Assembly: GCF_004123905.1 (NCBI RefSeq)
Contig: NZ_MZXW01000004.1
Span: 186,001-250,000, forward strand
DNA from: Bradyrhizobium betae
Lineage (GTDB): Bacteria > Pseudomonadota > Alphaproteobacteria > Rhizobiales > Xanthobacteraceae
Reading direction: 5' to 3'
Length of the DNA: 64,000 nucleotides
Shown piece after piece: positions 1-8,135 of this stretch. A program made the translations under genes and the position numbers. Position 1 is the first letter of the stretch; each line of letters starts with the position of its first letter. The notes under the pieces are model-generated. The model was given only the letters and a program-made list of their open reading frames with translations. It was not told the origin of the DNA and did not search any database.

Positions 1-320
1 GCGGCTCGGCCAGCAACTCCACGGCCGGCAAGGTCGCGCGCACCGTATCGTTGCAGCTTGCGCCCGAGCAGGTCAAGAAAGTCATCATCGCAGCGCAGCT
101 CGGAAAGCTCTCCCTGGCCGTGCGCTCAGCGGTCGATCGGCAGGACGTGGGGGAGACGGACGCGACGGTCGTGATTTATGCCCGCAATAACAGCACGAAA
201 TACTCGGTAAGGAAAGACGATGCGGGGAATACGCGCACGGCGGTGATTGGCGATGCGTCGCCGGCAATTGCTCCATCAACATCAACGTCGGTCGCTTCGG
301 CCGTATCGTCGCGTCAGTAG
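1..320 (+). CDS. cpaB: Flp pilus assembly protein CpaB (RcpC), C-terminal part
   Basis: The reading frame enters from the left edge (frame starting at base 3) and ends at TAG 318-320, so only about 105 C-terminal residues are visible. They include the segment VSLQLAPEQVKKVIIAAQLG, typical of the SAF/RcpC domain of CpaB, where 'TVSLxxxPxQAxxLxxAxxxG' recurs. An alanine/serine/threonine-rich tail follows. CpaB is a periplasmic or inner-membrane component thought to support the secretin of Tad pili. The next gene (CpaE) starts 8 bases downstream, so it is the first visible gene of the pilus operon. The call depends on the context and this short motif. Confidence 0.75.
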   Translation, partial: GSASNSTAGKVARTVSLQLAPEQVKKVIIAAQLGKLSLAVRSAVDRQDVGETDATVVIYARNNSTKYSVRKDDAGNTRTAVIGDASPAIAPSTSTSVASAVSSRQ

Positions 321-328
321 GGGAGGCA

Positions 329-1534
329 GTGGTGGTCGCTAACATAGCAGTAGTCAGTCCGCCTGAAGAAGCAGCGTCTGTTGTAACGCGTAACCGAATC
401 GTCTGTTTCGTCAATGACGAGCTTAGTGCAGCGGCTCTGCGCAAAGGGCTCGAGGGTAGCAACTTGTCGATCCGGCGTGGCACGATCCGCAATGCCATAC
501 GGATGCTCGAAACCGACACCGAACTATTTGCGTTGGTGACGGACATCAGCGGGATCGATGATCCATTTACCGAACTGGAGAGGTTGGCCGGCGTCTGCCC
601 GCCCGACGTCCGGGTGGCCCTGATCGGTGAGAGCAGGGAGATCACTTTCTACCGCGAGCTCATGGAAATCGGCTTGACGGAGTATCTGCCGAGACCGCTG
701 ACGCGCGATATCGTGCTGGATCAGCTCCGCCCGAAGCTGCTTGGCGATGTGGCTTCCGCTCAAAACGATCGTGGCGGGCATGTGGTCTCGATCTGCGGGG
801 CACAGGGAGGCGCCGGAGCAACGAGCATCGCCATCAATCTCGCACTGCAACTGGCCGAGACCACCAAGGCCAAGGTCGCGCTGCTCGACCTTCATCTGCA
901 AGGCGGCGAAACGTCGGTGATGCTGGGGGTCCAGCCCGGGCCGGGGCTGCGCATCGCGCTGGAAAATCCGATGCGGGCGGACACGTTGTTCCTCGAACGC
1001 GCGGCGATTGATGTCAACGAGCGGGTTTGCCTGATCTCCGCCGATGAGGACCTGGATGCGCAACTGAACATCACGGAGGCCGGGGTGCGGCACGTGTTGG
1101 GTCTGCTCCGTCAAAGGTTCAACTACATCGTTGTCGATGTGCCAGTCCCGTTCCCGCCATCGATCCATCCGGTGATCACTCTCTCCCGTCACGTGCTGGT
1201 GTTGCTGGAAGCGGAGGTCACCGGACTTCGCAACGCCCATGCACTCCGCAACGCCGTCACCAACATCGCCGGCAAGGATCGAGTCTTTACCTTGCTCAAC
1301 CGCGCCGGTCGTCCCGGGGGGCTTCCCAGGGCCACGATCGTCAGGGCTTTGGGCGCAGAGCCGGACATGGTGATTCCCGATCTCGGGAAGGGGATGACCC
1401 AAGCGGTCAATCTCGGAATTCCAGCTCTCAAGCACGTATCGGGGCTGCGGCGACACCTCGCTCCGATCGTCCGGGAGATCACCGGGGTCGGAGCCGAGCG
1501 GAAGGGACGGTTGAGGAGGCTGCTCGGGCTATGA
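329..1534 (+). CDS. cpaE: CpaE/TadZ-like pilus localisation ATPase
   Basis: A 401-residue protein starting at GTG. The N-terminal ~135 residues look like a degenerate receiver domain (atypical response-regulator fold). A ParA/MinD-type ATPase domain follows, with a deviant Walker A at about residues 156-166 (CGAQGGAGATS, lacking the usual second-position Lys) and a Walker B-like YIVVDVP. CpaE/TadZ proteins mark the pole where Tad pili are assembled. The last four bases (ATGA) overlap the start of cpaF, indicating translational coupling. The Walker A has Ala-Gln where active MinD members have Lys-Gly, so ATPase activity may be weak, as reported for some TadZ proteins. Confidence 0.92.
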   Translation: MVVANIAVVSPPEEAASVVTRNRIVCFVNDELSAAALRKGLEGSNLSIRRGTIRNAIRMLETDTELFALVTDISGIDDPFTELERLAGVCPPDVRVALIGESREITFYRELMEIGLTEYLPRPLTRDIVLDQLRPKLLGDVASAQNDRGGHVVSICGAQGGAGATSIAINLALQLAETTKAKVALLDLHLQGGETSVMLGVQPGPGLRIALENPMRADTLFLERAAIDVNERVCLISADEDLDAQLNITEAGVRHVLGLLRQRFNYIVVDVPVPFPPSIHPVITLSRHVLVLLEAEVTGLRNAHALRNAVTNIAGKDRVFTLLNRAGRPGGLPRATIVRALGAEPDMVIPDLGKGMTQAVNLGIPALKHVSGLRRHLAPIVREITGVGAERKGRLRRLLGL

Positions 1535-2910
1535 AAAAGTTTGGTCGGCGCGAAGACGACACGCCAGCTCGTTTGCCTGCATTGACGCCGAGCTTGCCGG
1601 CATCGACGCCAAGCCTGCCTGCATCTGCAAGGCACGACGAATCCCCGATCCAGCGGCCGGTGATGCCGGCTTCGCTGCGTGAAAGGGTCATCGAGCAGAT
1701 TGAGCCGTCGGTGGCCGCGACTGTTTCGCGCGAAGTCCTTCGGCGGCAGATCGAGGAAATCATCCACGGAATCGCCAACGAGCAGCGGCTCGAGCTGTCG
1801 GGCCGCGAGCAGCTTCAGCTGGCGGATGAGATTGCGGACGACATGACCGGCTACGGACCGCTCCGTCCGCTTCTGCTGGATCAATCGATCAACGATATCA
1901 TGGTCAATGGACCGAGCAACATCTATGTCGAGCGGAACGGCAAGCTCGAACGGATCGCGGTACGATTCCGCGACAATGATCATATCGCATCGGTGGCGCA
2001 GAAAATTGCAGCACAGGTCGGGCGTCGAATTGACGAATCCAGCCCAATGGTGGACTGCCGCTTGCCGGACGGCAGCCGGGTCAACATCATCTTCCCGCCG
2101 CTGGCGATTCATAGTCCCTGCATTTCGATCCGAAAATTTCCGAGCCGCCGCTTGGATACGGCCGGCATGATCGCAAACGGCTCAATGACCGCGGCTATTG
2201 GACAATTGCTGGAGATCGCCGCCCGATCCCGGCTCAATGTTCTGGTCTCAGGCGGTACCGGGTCCGGCAAGACGACGCTGCTCAACGCCCTGAGCCAATT
2301 CATCGATCACAGCGAACGCATTGTCACCATCGAGGATGCGGCCGAGCTGCAGCTTCAACAACCCCACGTGATCAGCCTCGAGACCCGGCCTCCCAGCCTG
2401 GAAGGCACCGGGCAGGTGACGCAACGCGATCTGGTGTGGAATGCGCTGCGGATGCGTCCTGACCGGATCGTCGTAGGCGAGGTGCGCGGCGCCGAAGCGT
2501 TCGACATGCTCCAAGCGATGAATACCGGCCATGATGGCTCGATCTCCACGGTGCATGCGAACAGCGCACGCGACGCAATGACCCGTATTGAGAACATGGT
2601 GCAGATGGGACAGCCAAATCTGCCGCTGCGGGCGATCCGATCTCAGATCGTCGCGGCGCTGGACATTATCGTGCAAGTCGAACGCATGCGTGATGGACAG
2701 CGCCGCGTTATCCAGATCGCAGAGGTGATCGGGCTGGAAGGCGAGGTGATCACCACTAATGACATCGCGGCGTTCGAGTACGAACACGAAGATGCACACG
2801 GGCGGATATCGGGCACCTACAGGTCCACCCCGGCGGTCCCGAAATTCAAGAGCCGTCTTACCTATTATGGGCTCGATCGGGCCTGGGCCGAGGCTATGAG
2901 GCAGCTATAA
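1531..2910 (+). CDS. cpaF: CpaF/TadA secretion ATPase of the Tad pilus
   Basis: A 459-residue type II/IV secretion ATPase that powers Flp pilin polymerisation at the inner membrane. Visible motifs are Walker A GGTGSGKTT at residues 241-249, the Asp box IVTIEDAAELQL, Walker B-like RMRPDRIVVGEVRGAEA, and the His box GHDGSISTVHANS. The N-terminal tail carries a short imperfect tandem repeat (TPSLPAS twice, residues ~20-34), a low-complexity linker before the conserved domain. It overlaps cpaE by ATGA, and its TAA shares one base with the tadB start. Length and motif order match the family. Confidence 0.96.
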   Translation: MKKFGRREDDTPARLPALTPSLPASTPSLPASARHDESPIQRPVMPASLRERVIEQIEPSVAATVSREVLRRQIEEIIHGIANEQRLELSGREQLQLADEIADDMTGYGPLRPLLLDQSINDIMVNGPSNIYVERNGKLERIAVRFRDNDHIASVAQKIAAQVGRRIDESSPMVDCRLPDGSRVNIIFPPLAIHSPCISIRKFPSRRLDTAGMIANGSMTAAIGQLLEIAARSRLNVLVSGGTGSGKTTLLNALSQFIDHSERIVTIEDAAELQLQQPHVISLETRPPSLEGTGQVTQRDLVWNALRMRPDRIVVGEVRGAEAFDMLQAMNTGHDGSISTVHANSARDAMTRIENMVQMGQPNLPLRAIRSQIVAALDIIVQVERMRDGQRRVIQIAEVIGLEGEVITTNDIAAFEYEHEDAHGRISGTYRSTPAVPKFKSRLTYYGLDRAWAEAMRQL

Positions 2911-3839
2911 TGCCGCAGTTTTTGACCACCATTGACCTTGTGCTCCTGCTAGGCGCAGCAGTCGTGACGCTGTGGCTCGACGCACGGCAACGACGCATCG
3001 ATCGTCAGGTCGCGCAAGCTCTGCCGGTTTCAGATCCGGCGAACCTGCCCTCCATTCGTCGGTTGGAGACCGGGTCCCGCTGGCAGCTTCTCTTCCGTAT
3101 GGTCAGTTACAAGGATGGGATAGCTTACGCCTGGCACCCTGCCTATGTGCTATTTTCCGGTCTGACCGCGGCAGTCGCAATCCTTTATGCCAATAGCGTG
3201 CTGAAGTTCTCCAACTTCTACGCCTATCCGGTGGCTGCGATCGTAGCGATCATGGTGGTGCGAGGCCTGTTTGGATGGCAGCGGCACCGTCTCGCCAGCC
3301 AACTGTTTCGACAGCTCCCCGACACGATTCAACTGGTCACAAGCACCGTTCGATCCGGGCTGCCCGTGACCGAAGCCTTTCGCACCATTGCTCGCGAGAT
3401 GCCGCAGCCGACGGCTGGGCAGTTCGCCATCGTGTGCACCGAGGTGAGCATGGGGAGACCTCCGGAGGAGGCGGTGGAAGCGGTCTATCGGCGAACCCAG
3501 GTGACGGAGTACGGGATCTTTGCGGTCACGCTTGCAGTCCAGTTGAAGGCAGGTGGCAGCTTGACCGAAACGTTGCAAACACTGGGAGATACCGTGAGGC
3601 AGCGTGTTGCGCTCGCTGCTCGCGCGAAGGCTCTGGCTGGAGAGGTGATCTTTTCCTCACGCGCGCTGTCGGTGTCGCCCGTCATAGTCGGTGGGCTGCT
3701 CTATGCGATCAATCCGGAAACGGTCGATCTGCTGCTCTATGATCCGACCGGAAACAGGCTTCTGGCTTACGCCGCAGCCTCGGTGATCATCGGGTCCCTT
3801 GTGATACGTTGGATGGTCAGAAGGGAAACAGCGCTATGA
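2910..3839 (+). CDS. tadB: TadB-like inner-membrane platform protein
   Basis: A 309-residue protein with an N-terminal membrane segment (about residues 8-25), two central segments (about 75-115), and two C-terminal segments after a cytoplasmic T2SSF/GspF domain (about 130-260; TSTVRSGLPVTEAFRTIARE and LAVQLKAGGSLTETLQTLG are the family hallmarks). TadB pairs with TadC as the GspF-like platform on which the CpaF ATPase acts. The ATG overlaps the cpaF stop by one base, and the 3' end overlaps tadC. Confidence 0.93.
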   Translation: MPQFLTTIDLVLLLGAAVVTLWLDARQRRIDRQVAQALPVSDPANLPSIRRLETGSRWQLLFRMVSYKDGIAYAWHPAYVLFSGLTAAVAILYANSVLKFSNFYAYPVAAIVAIMVVRGLFGWQRHRLASQLFRQLPDTIQLVTSTVRSGLPVTEAFRTIAREMPQPTAGQFAIVCTEVSMGRPPEEAVEAVYRRTQVTEYGIFAVTLAVQLKAGGSLTETLQTLGDTVRQRVALAARAKALAGEVIFSSRALSVSPVIVGGLLYAINPETVDLLLYDPTGNRLLAYAAASVIIGSLVIRWMVRRETAL

Positions 3840-4747
3840 CTGTTGGTCTTAGTTTGGTTGCCCTCGCTGTTGCACTTGCGACCGCGACCTTCGTGTTGAT
3901 CATCCACGAGATCCACATTCGTGCGTTGAACATCCGGGTGGCCAACGCCGTGATGGGCGTTCCCACCCGGTCAGCGCCACTCCAGGACATGATCGGCTGG
4001 CTTTCGTCGCTCGGTACGCGGTATCGACGGTTCTACTCCGCGGAAAATCTGGATCAGCTCCGAGCCATCGTCCAATCGTCGGGGTTGAATCCTCACCGGA
4101 CCGTTTCGATCTGGATCGGCATCAAGACTGTCAGCATGTTCTTGTTTCCGATCATTGCCTTGTTCGTTGCGCAGCTTTTTGGGAAGCCACTGACCGATGT
4201 GTTGATCTTCAGTCTCATCGGCGTGGTGCTCGGAATCATGGGGCCGCGGCTGGTCCTGTTGGTTCTGACACGGCGTTTCAATGCCGGCATTCGGCGAGGC
4301 ACGCCGGACATGATCGACTTGCTGGTTGTCTGCAGCGAGGCGGGAATGGGTTTGGAGAGCGCGCTCGAACGCGTCGCGGAAGAAATGAAGCAGACTGATC
4401 CCGCCATGGCCCGGGTGTTGTACGGCCTTCTCGATGATCTCCGGATATTGCCAAATCGCAGCGAGGCATTCGAGAAATTGGGATCCACGTCGGAAGGACT
4501 TCGCCGGTTCGGCACCATGGTCAGCCAAAGCCTGCAATACGGAACGCCACTGGGGCAGGCTCTGCGCGCGATCGCGGCCGACCTCCGGCGAGAACGTATC
4601 ACCAAGCTCGAAGAACGCGCGCACAAGCTGGGCGCGAAGCTGACCATTCCGATGGTGTTGTTCATGCTGCCGGCCATGTTCATCATATTGGGTGGAAGTC
4701 CGTTTCTGCACCTCGTGCGTACATTCTCCAACATAGGCATGAAGTAG
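3836..4747 (+). CDS. tadC: TadC-like inner-membrane platform protein
   Basis: The second GspF-family platform protein, 303 residues if the ATG at 3836 is used. That start overlaps the tadB stop as ATGA, which is why I prefer it over the in-frame TTG at 3809. It has an N-terminal membrane segment, two central segments (FPIIALFVAQLFG and LIGVVLGIMGPRLVLLVL), a T2SSF domain with LVVCSEAGMGLESALERVA, and a C-terminal segment LTIPMVLFMLPAMFIILGG. It is paired with TadB, as in other Tad loci. Confidence 0.93.
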   Translation: MTVGLSLVALAVALATATFVLIIHEIHIRALNIRVANAVMGVPTRSAPLQDMIGWLSSLGTRYRRFYSAENLDQLRAIVQSSGLNPHRTVSIWIGIKTVSMFLFPIIALFVAQLFGKPLTDVLIFSLIGVVLGIMGPRLVLLVLTRRFNAGIRRGTPDMIDLLVVCSEAGMGLESALERVAEEMKQTDPAMARVLYGLLDDLRILPNRSEAFEKLGSTSEGLRRFGTMVSQSLQYGTPLGQALRAIAADLRRERITKLEERAHKLGAKLTIPMVLFMLPAMFIILGGSPFLHLVRTFSNIGMK

Positions 4748-4750
4748 CTC

Positions 4751-5395
4751 ATGAGCACAGTAGCCCTGTCGAAAAGCCGGCCTTACGAGATGATGATGCA
4801 GGTGCTCGGAAGCCTGTGGTTCATGCTGCTGGCATTTTGCGTCGCCATCAGAATCGGGTCATTTGCCGAGCCCTGGCCATCGCTCCTGTCGAGTGTTTGC
4901 CTTGCCGTCTTTTACGTCCTCCTGGCCGCATTGATAATGACGAGGTCACCGGCCAAGGCGCATGCGGATGGGCTGCTGCCCCGGATCGCTGCGTTCGTCG
5001 GCTCCTACTTGCCGTGGACGATCACTTTCTTCGGCAAAACGGACCAGGCGTTGCCGAACTTGCTGTCCACCGCCTGCGTGCTGATCGGCATGATCATGAT
5101 GCTCGTCACCATCCGACACCTGGGGCGGTCGTTCAGCCTGGTGCCGCAGGCGCGTACAGTCGTGCAAACCGGTCCCTATCGATGGATCAAGCATCCGCTC
5201 TATTTCGCGGAAGAGATCGTGATCGTGGGCGTGGTGCTGCAGTATCTGACGCCGCTCACGGTGGTCGTGCTGGTCCTGCATATCGGCGTTCAGGTCTGCC
5301 GAATTCTCTACGAGGAAGACCTGCTTCGGCGCACCTGCCCGGAGTATTCCAGTTACGAAGTGTCGCGTTGGAGATTGGTCCCTTATGTTTGGTGA
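4751..5395 (+). CDS. Isoprenylcysteine carboxyl methyltransferase-family membrane protein
   Basis: A 214-residue integral membrane protein with about five hydrophobic segments. The C-terminal signature of the ICMT/phospholipid methyltransferase family is present: GPYRWIKHPLYFAEE, then EEDLLRRTCPEYSSY and WRLVPYVW. These residues form the SAM-binding and catalytic site in the family. It starts 3 bases after tadC and ends 6 bases before the TadE-like gene, so it is embedded in the pilus operon. Members methylate small hydrophobic substrates, prenylated cysteines or phospholipids; the substrate here is unknown. Its position suggests a role in pilus or envelope modification, but that is inference only. 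Confidence 0.85.
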   Translation: MSTVALSKSRPYEMMMQVLGSLWFMLLAFCVAIRIGSFAEPWPSLLSSVCLAVFYVLLAALIMTRSPAKAHADGLLPRIAAFVGSYLPWTITFFGKTDQALPNLLSTACVLIGMIMMLVTIRHLGRSFSLVPQARTVVQTGPYRWIKHPLYFAEEIVIVGVVLQYLTPLTVVVLVLHIGVQVCRILYEEDLLRRTCPEYSSYEVSRWRLVPYVW

Positions 5396-5401
5396 GCGGC
5401 C

Positions 5402-5935
5402 ATGCGTGGCCGAATTGTCATGGACATCGTTCAAATTGCTTGTGGTCGGAGTCGGCATCCGGACGTGGTAAGTGCCCGTCGAGGCGGGCGCGTGCACCGT
5501 CGAAAGTCTTTCATCAGGGATCAGCGCGGCGCCGCTGCGTTTGAAATGCTGATCGTTTTCGGTTTCCTTGGCGTAAGCCTGCTTCTGCCGCTCGCCGATG
5601 TTGCGGCCGCCGGCTTTCAGTTCGTATCCGCGTGGGAGGCCGTGCGTGCCTTCGGACAACGGATCCAGTACGACCCGCCAGAGGACGTGACCAACTGGGC
5701 GGCCTGGAAGTCGGCGCTCCCGACGTCGGTCGCCGGTTATCCCATCAACAATCTCCAGGTCCTTTGCGGTGACACCATGGCTGCCTGCTCCGCAGCCAAC
5801 TCTGGTTCGCCCAAACACTACTCGTACACGACGACCGTCACCATGTCGCCCATCATCCTGACAACGGTGTTGTGTGCGAGCGGTAACGCCAATCCCTGTT
5901 CATACACGCTGTCGTACGCGCAACGGTTTCAATAG
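5402..5935 (+). CDS. TadE-like pseudopilin/minor pilin
   Basis: A 177-residue protein with a long basic N-terminal leader and a TadE-type hydrophobic segment. The core (about residues 40-75: DQRGAAAFEMLIVFGFLG) matches the RGxxAxE motif where TadV/CpaA-type peptidases cut TadE and TadF. The remaining extracytoplasmic domain has four Cys that could form disulfides (around CGDTMAACSA and CASGNANPC). It lies 6 bases after the methyltransferase-like gene. The true start could be the later ATG at 5420, which would shorten the leader. Confidence 0.8.
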   Translation: MRGRIVMDIVQIACGRSRHPDVVSARRGGRVHRRKSFIRDQRGAAAFEMLIVFGFLGVSLLLPLADVAAAGFQFVSAWEAVRAFGQRIQYDPPEDVTNWAAWKSALPTSVAGYPINNLQVLCGDTMAACSAANSGSPKHYSYTTTVTMSPIILTTVLCASGNANPCSYTLSYAQRFQ

Positions 5936-5944
5936 GAGTGGTCG

Positions 5945-7315
5945 ATGCGTAGCTTGCTTCGCTCTCGTCGTGGCGCCGCCGCCTTCGCAACCGTTATTGC
6001 CCTAATGCCGCTGATCGGAGTGGTCGCACTCGGGGGCGAGGCGGGATCGTGGTACGTCACCAAGCAGCACGCGCAGAATGCCGCCGATGCGGCAGCCGTT
6101 TCGGGGGCCATGCAGCAACTATGCCTGTCGAACGCACCCTGCGCGGTGACCCAAACAGTGGACTATCGCGCCAAGCAAGCCGCGGCAGCGAACGCGTTTT
6201 GCAACGCGGGCGGCACCGCCTATCCCGGCTCACAGTGTGGCGCTAGCCTTCCAGCGGGAATCTCGCAGTCCGTCCAGATCGCCTCGCTCACTTCATGGAA
6301 CGGGGCGGCCGGTACTTACGTTCAGGCCACGGTTAGTCAGCAACAGCCCGCATACCTGGCGCAAGTGCTCGGGCTGACCACTGTCACTATTCCCGCGACA
6401 GCCGTGGCCTCGGTAAAAAGCGTGCTGTTCCCGCCCTGCGTTCTGTCATTGACGGGCTCTATCAGTTTCCAGGGCAGTCCGAATATCAATGCGCCGAATT
6501 GCGGCATGGCCTCGAACGATCCCGCCAAGGACGCAATAAACTTTACCGGCGGCGGGATGAGCATGAACCTCGGCTCGCTGTCGACTGTCGGCGGCTGCAC
6601 GGGCGCCGCGTCGTTCTGTAGCTCGGCGCTGACCTATTTGCCCGCCCCGACCAAGAATCCCTTCGCCGATCTTGATGGCGCCCTCACCACGTTGTGCGGA
6701 GCGAGCCCCTCGCTCCCTGCCAAATGCGGTCTAGCAAAATGCACCCCCGCAACTGCGCTCACTCCCTACACGGCTGCCAAGCCGTGCACGAACGATGGTT
6801 TCAAGACGAAGGGGACCGACGCCCTGACGTTGGCAGCAGGGGGGGTGTACTTCATATCTGGTACTCTGACCCTCACCGGCGGCTCCTCGATCAACGGTTC
6901 GGCGGGAGTGACCTTCATCCTGTTGCCAGGGGCGACCATTGACACGAAGGGGGGCGGCACGCTCACCCTCGCGGGACCGGCAACCGCCCCGAGCAACTCG
7001 TCGCTTCCCGCGGCCCTTCAGTCCAGCGCTGGATTGTTCCAGTATATGGCCATGTACGTTGCCCCAGTGACGCCAGCGCCGCCTATGACCTTTGGTGGCA
7101 ATAGTAACATCACCCTCACAGGAAACATCTACGCGCCGACGGCAGATGTGACGTTTCAGGGCAATCCGACGATTGCCGTCGGCGGCACAGCCGGCGGTTG
7201 TGGCCAGTTGATCGCCGCCTCGATCTCGTTCAACGGCAATGCGACGTTTGACACCACAGGGTGCCCATCGCAAACGAAGCTGCCTAAAAGCCAGTATGTC
7301 CAGTTGGTGCAGTGA
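5945..7315 (+). CDS. TadG-like Flp pilus assembly protein
   Basis: A 456-residue protein with an N-terminal RRGAAAFATVIALMPLIGV segment followed by GGEAGSWYVTKQHAQNAADA, the characteristic TadE/G-like N-terminus (prepilin-like signal plus helix). The rest is a long Gly/Thr/Ser/Ala-rich extracellular region with repeated ISFQG/ITLTG/VTFQG turns at about residues 165-175, 315-325 and 385-415, suggesting a beta-helix or beta-sandwich. TadG is needed for pilus assembly and carries a surface-exposed domain in other species. Its stop TGA overlaps the next gene's ATG (TGATG). Confidence 0.82.
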   Translation: MRSLLRSRRGAAAFATVIALMPLIGVVALGGEAGSWYVTKQHAQNAADAAAVSGAMQQLCLSNAPCAVTQTVDYRAKQAAAANAFCNAGGTAYPGSQCGASLPAGISQSVQIASLTSWNGAAGTYVQATVSQQQPAYLAQVLGLTTVTIPATAVASVKSVLFPPCVLSLTGSISFQGSPNINAPNCGMASNDPAKDAINFTGGGMSMNLGSLSTVGGCTGAASFCSSALTYLPAPTKNPFADLDGALTTLCGASPSLPAKCGLAKCTPATALTPYTAAKPCTNDGFKTKGTDALTLAAGGVYFISGTLTLTGGSSINGSAGVTFILLPGATIDTKGGGTLTLAGPATAPSNSSLPAALQSSAGLFQYMAMYVAPVTPAPPMTFGGNSNITLTGNIYAPTADVTFQGNPTIAVGGTAGGCGQLIAASISFNGNATFDTTGCPSQTKLPKSQYVQLVQ

Positions 7316-7728
7316 TGAGAAAACTCGATCAGCGCGGCATCGGGGCGATGGAATTCTGCCTCGTTGCTCTGCCGCTTTTCCTCTTGATGTTCACCATCTT
7401 CGATCTGGGGCGATACGCAATCACCATGCAGTCCTTGCGGGCGCTCGCGAATGCCGGTGCTCGGACCTGGATGATCAACGACTGCTACGTCAATAGCGCG
7501 CTCAGCAGAACCACACCAACCTGTACCGGTGATCCCTTGCCATCCGATGCGGCCAAACAAGCCGTTGCCCCAATGCTGTTCGCCGGCGGGCTCACGCCTA
7601 CGCTGAGCACGACTGGGGGAGCCTCTGCGCTCACGGTCACGGCATCTGATCCGAGCTTCAAGATGCTGATGCCGATATGGGGCACAACATTGAACGCGCC
7701 GAGCGCGTCCACAACGATTCCCTTTTAG
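7315..7728 (+). CDS. TadE-like minor pilin (second copy)
   Basis: A 137-residue protein with an N-terminal DQRGIGAMEFCLVALPLFLL segment, again the RGxxAxEF cleavage/insertion motif of TadE-family proteins. A small exported domain follows, with Cys at CYVNSA and TCTGD. I use the ATG at 7315, coupled to the preceding stop by TGATG, rather than the GTG one codon earlier. With the two upstream genes this gives three adjacent TadE/G-type proteins. This is the last gene before a ~400-base break in the operon. Confidence 0.8.
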   Translation: MRKLDQRGIGAMEFCLVALPLFLLMFTIFDLGRYAITMQSLRALANAGARTWMINDCYVNSALSRTTPTCTGDPLPSDAAKQAVAPMLFAGGLTPTLSTTGGASALTVTASDPSFKMLMPIWGTTLNAPSASTTIPF

Positions 7729-8135
7729 TGGTAATGGGCAACCATCCCAGCATGCGTCTGGATTTCCGTGAGCGGGGGAGAGCAAGTGCCGGTTACCCGA
7801 ACAGAGAATTTCCGAAAACCGATAGGGAACTTGCCAAAGCGGAGTGCCGGCGGGAACTCGTGCGCGGCTTCAATGCAGGATAGTTCAGAGCAGGTGGGGG
7901 AAAGTGGTGCTCACTGGCAACATTGCAAAGTTTTCTCTCGCTCTTGCCGCAGTGCGATAAACGTCTCTACTTGCAAGGAGGCAGGATGAAGGATGATGAT
8001 CTCGGAAACACCAAGTAACGATTTGTAGTGGGACGGAATGTAAGCTCTGCGACGTGGTGCGCAGAGGGGATGCTTAGGGGAACATCGAGTGCGTAGATTT
8101 GCGGGCAGGCCGCGGATCGCAGCAGGGGGACTCGA
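7729..8135 (+). other. Intergenic gap inside the Tad locus, with a possible leader mini-ORF
   Basis: About 400 bases separate the pilin-like genes from the secretin gene; no sizeable protein fits. Within it, AAGGAGG at 7975-7981 precedes the ATG at 7986 by 4 bases. That ATG opens a 10-codon frame (MKDDDLGNTK) ending at TAA 8016-8018, about 118 bases before cpaC. It may be a translated leader or chance. I see no convincing sigma-54 or sigma-70 promoter, though the gap is the natural place for a second promoter driving cpaC. Confidence 0.4.

Noticed and set aside
7920..7940. Possible sigma-54 promoter (CTGGCAACATTGCAAAG)
   Set aside because: Only 7 bases lie between the GG and GC elements, whereas sigma-54 promoters require about 10, so it is not a valid site.
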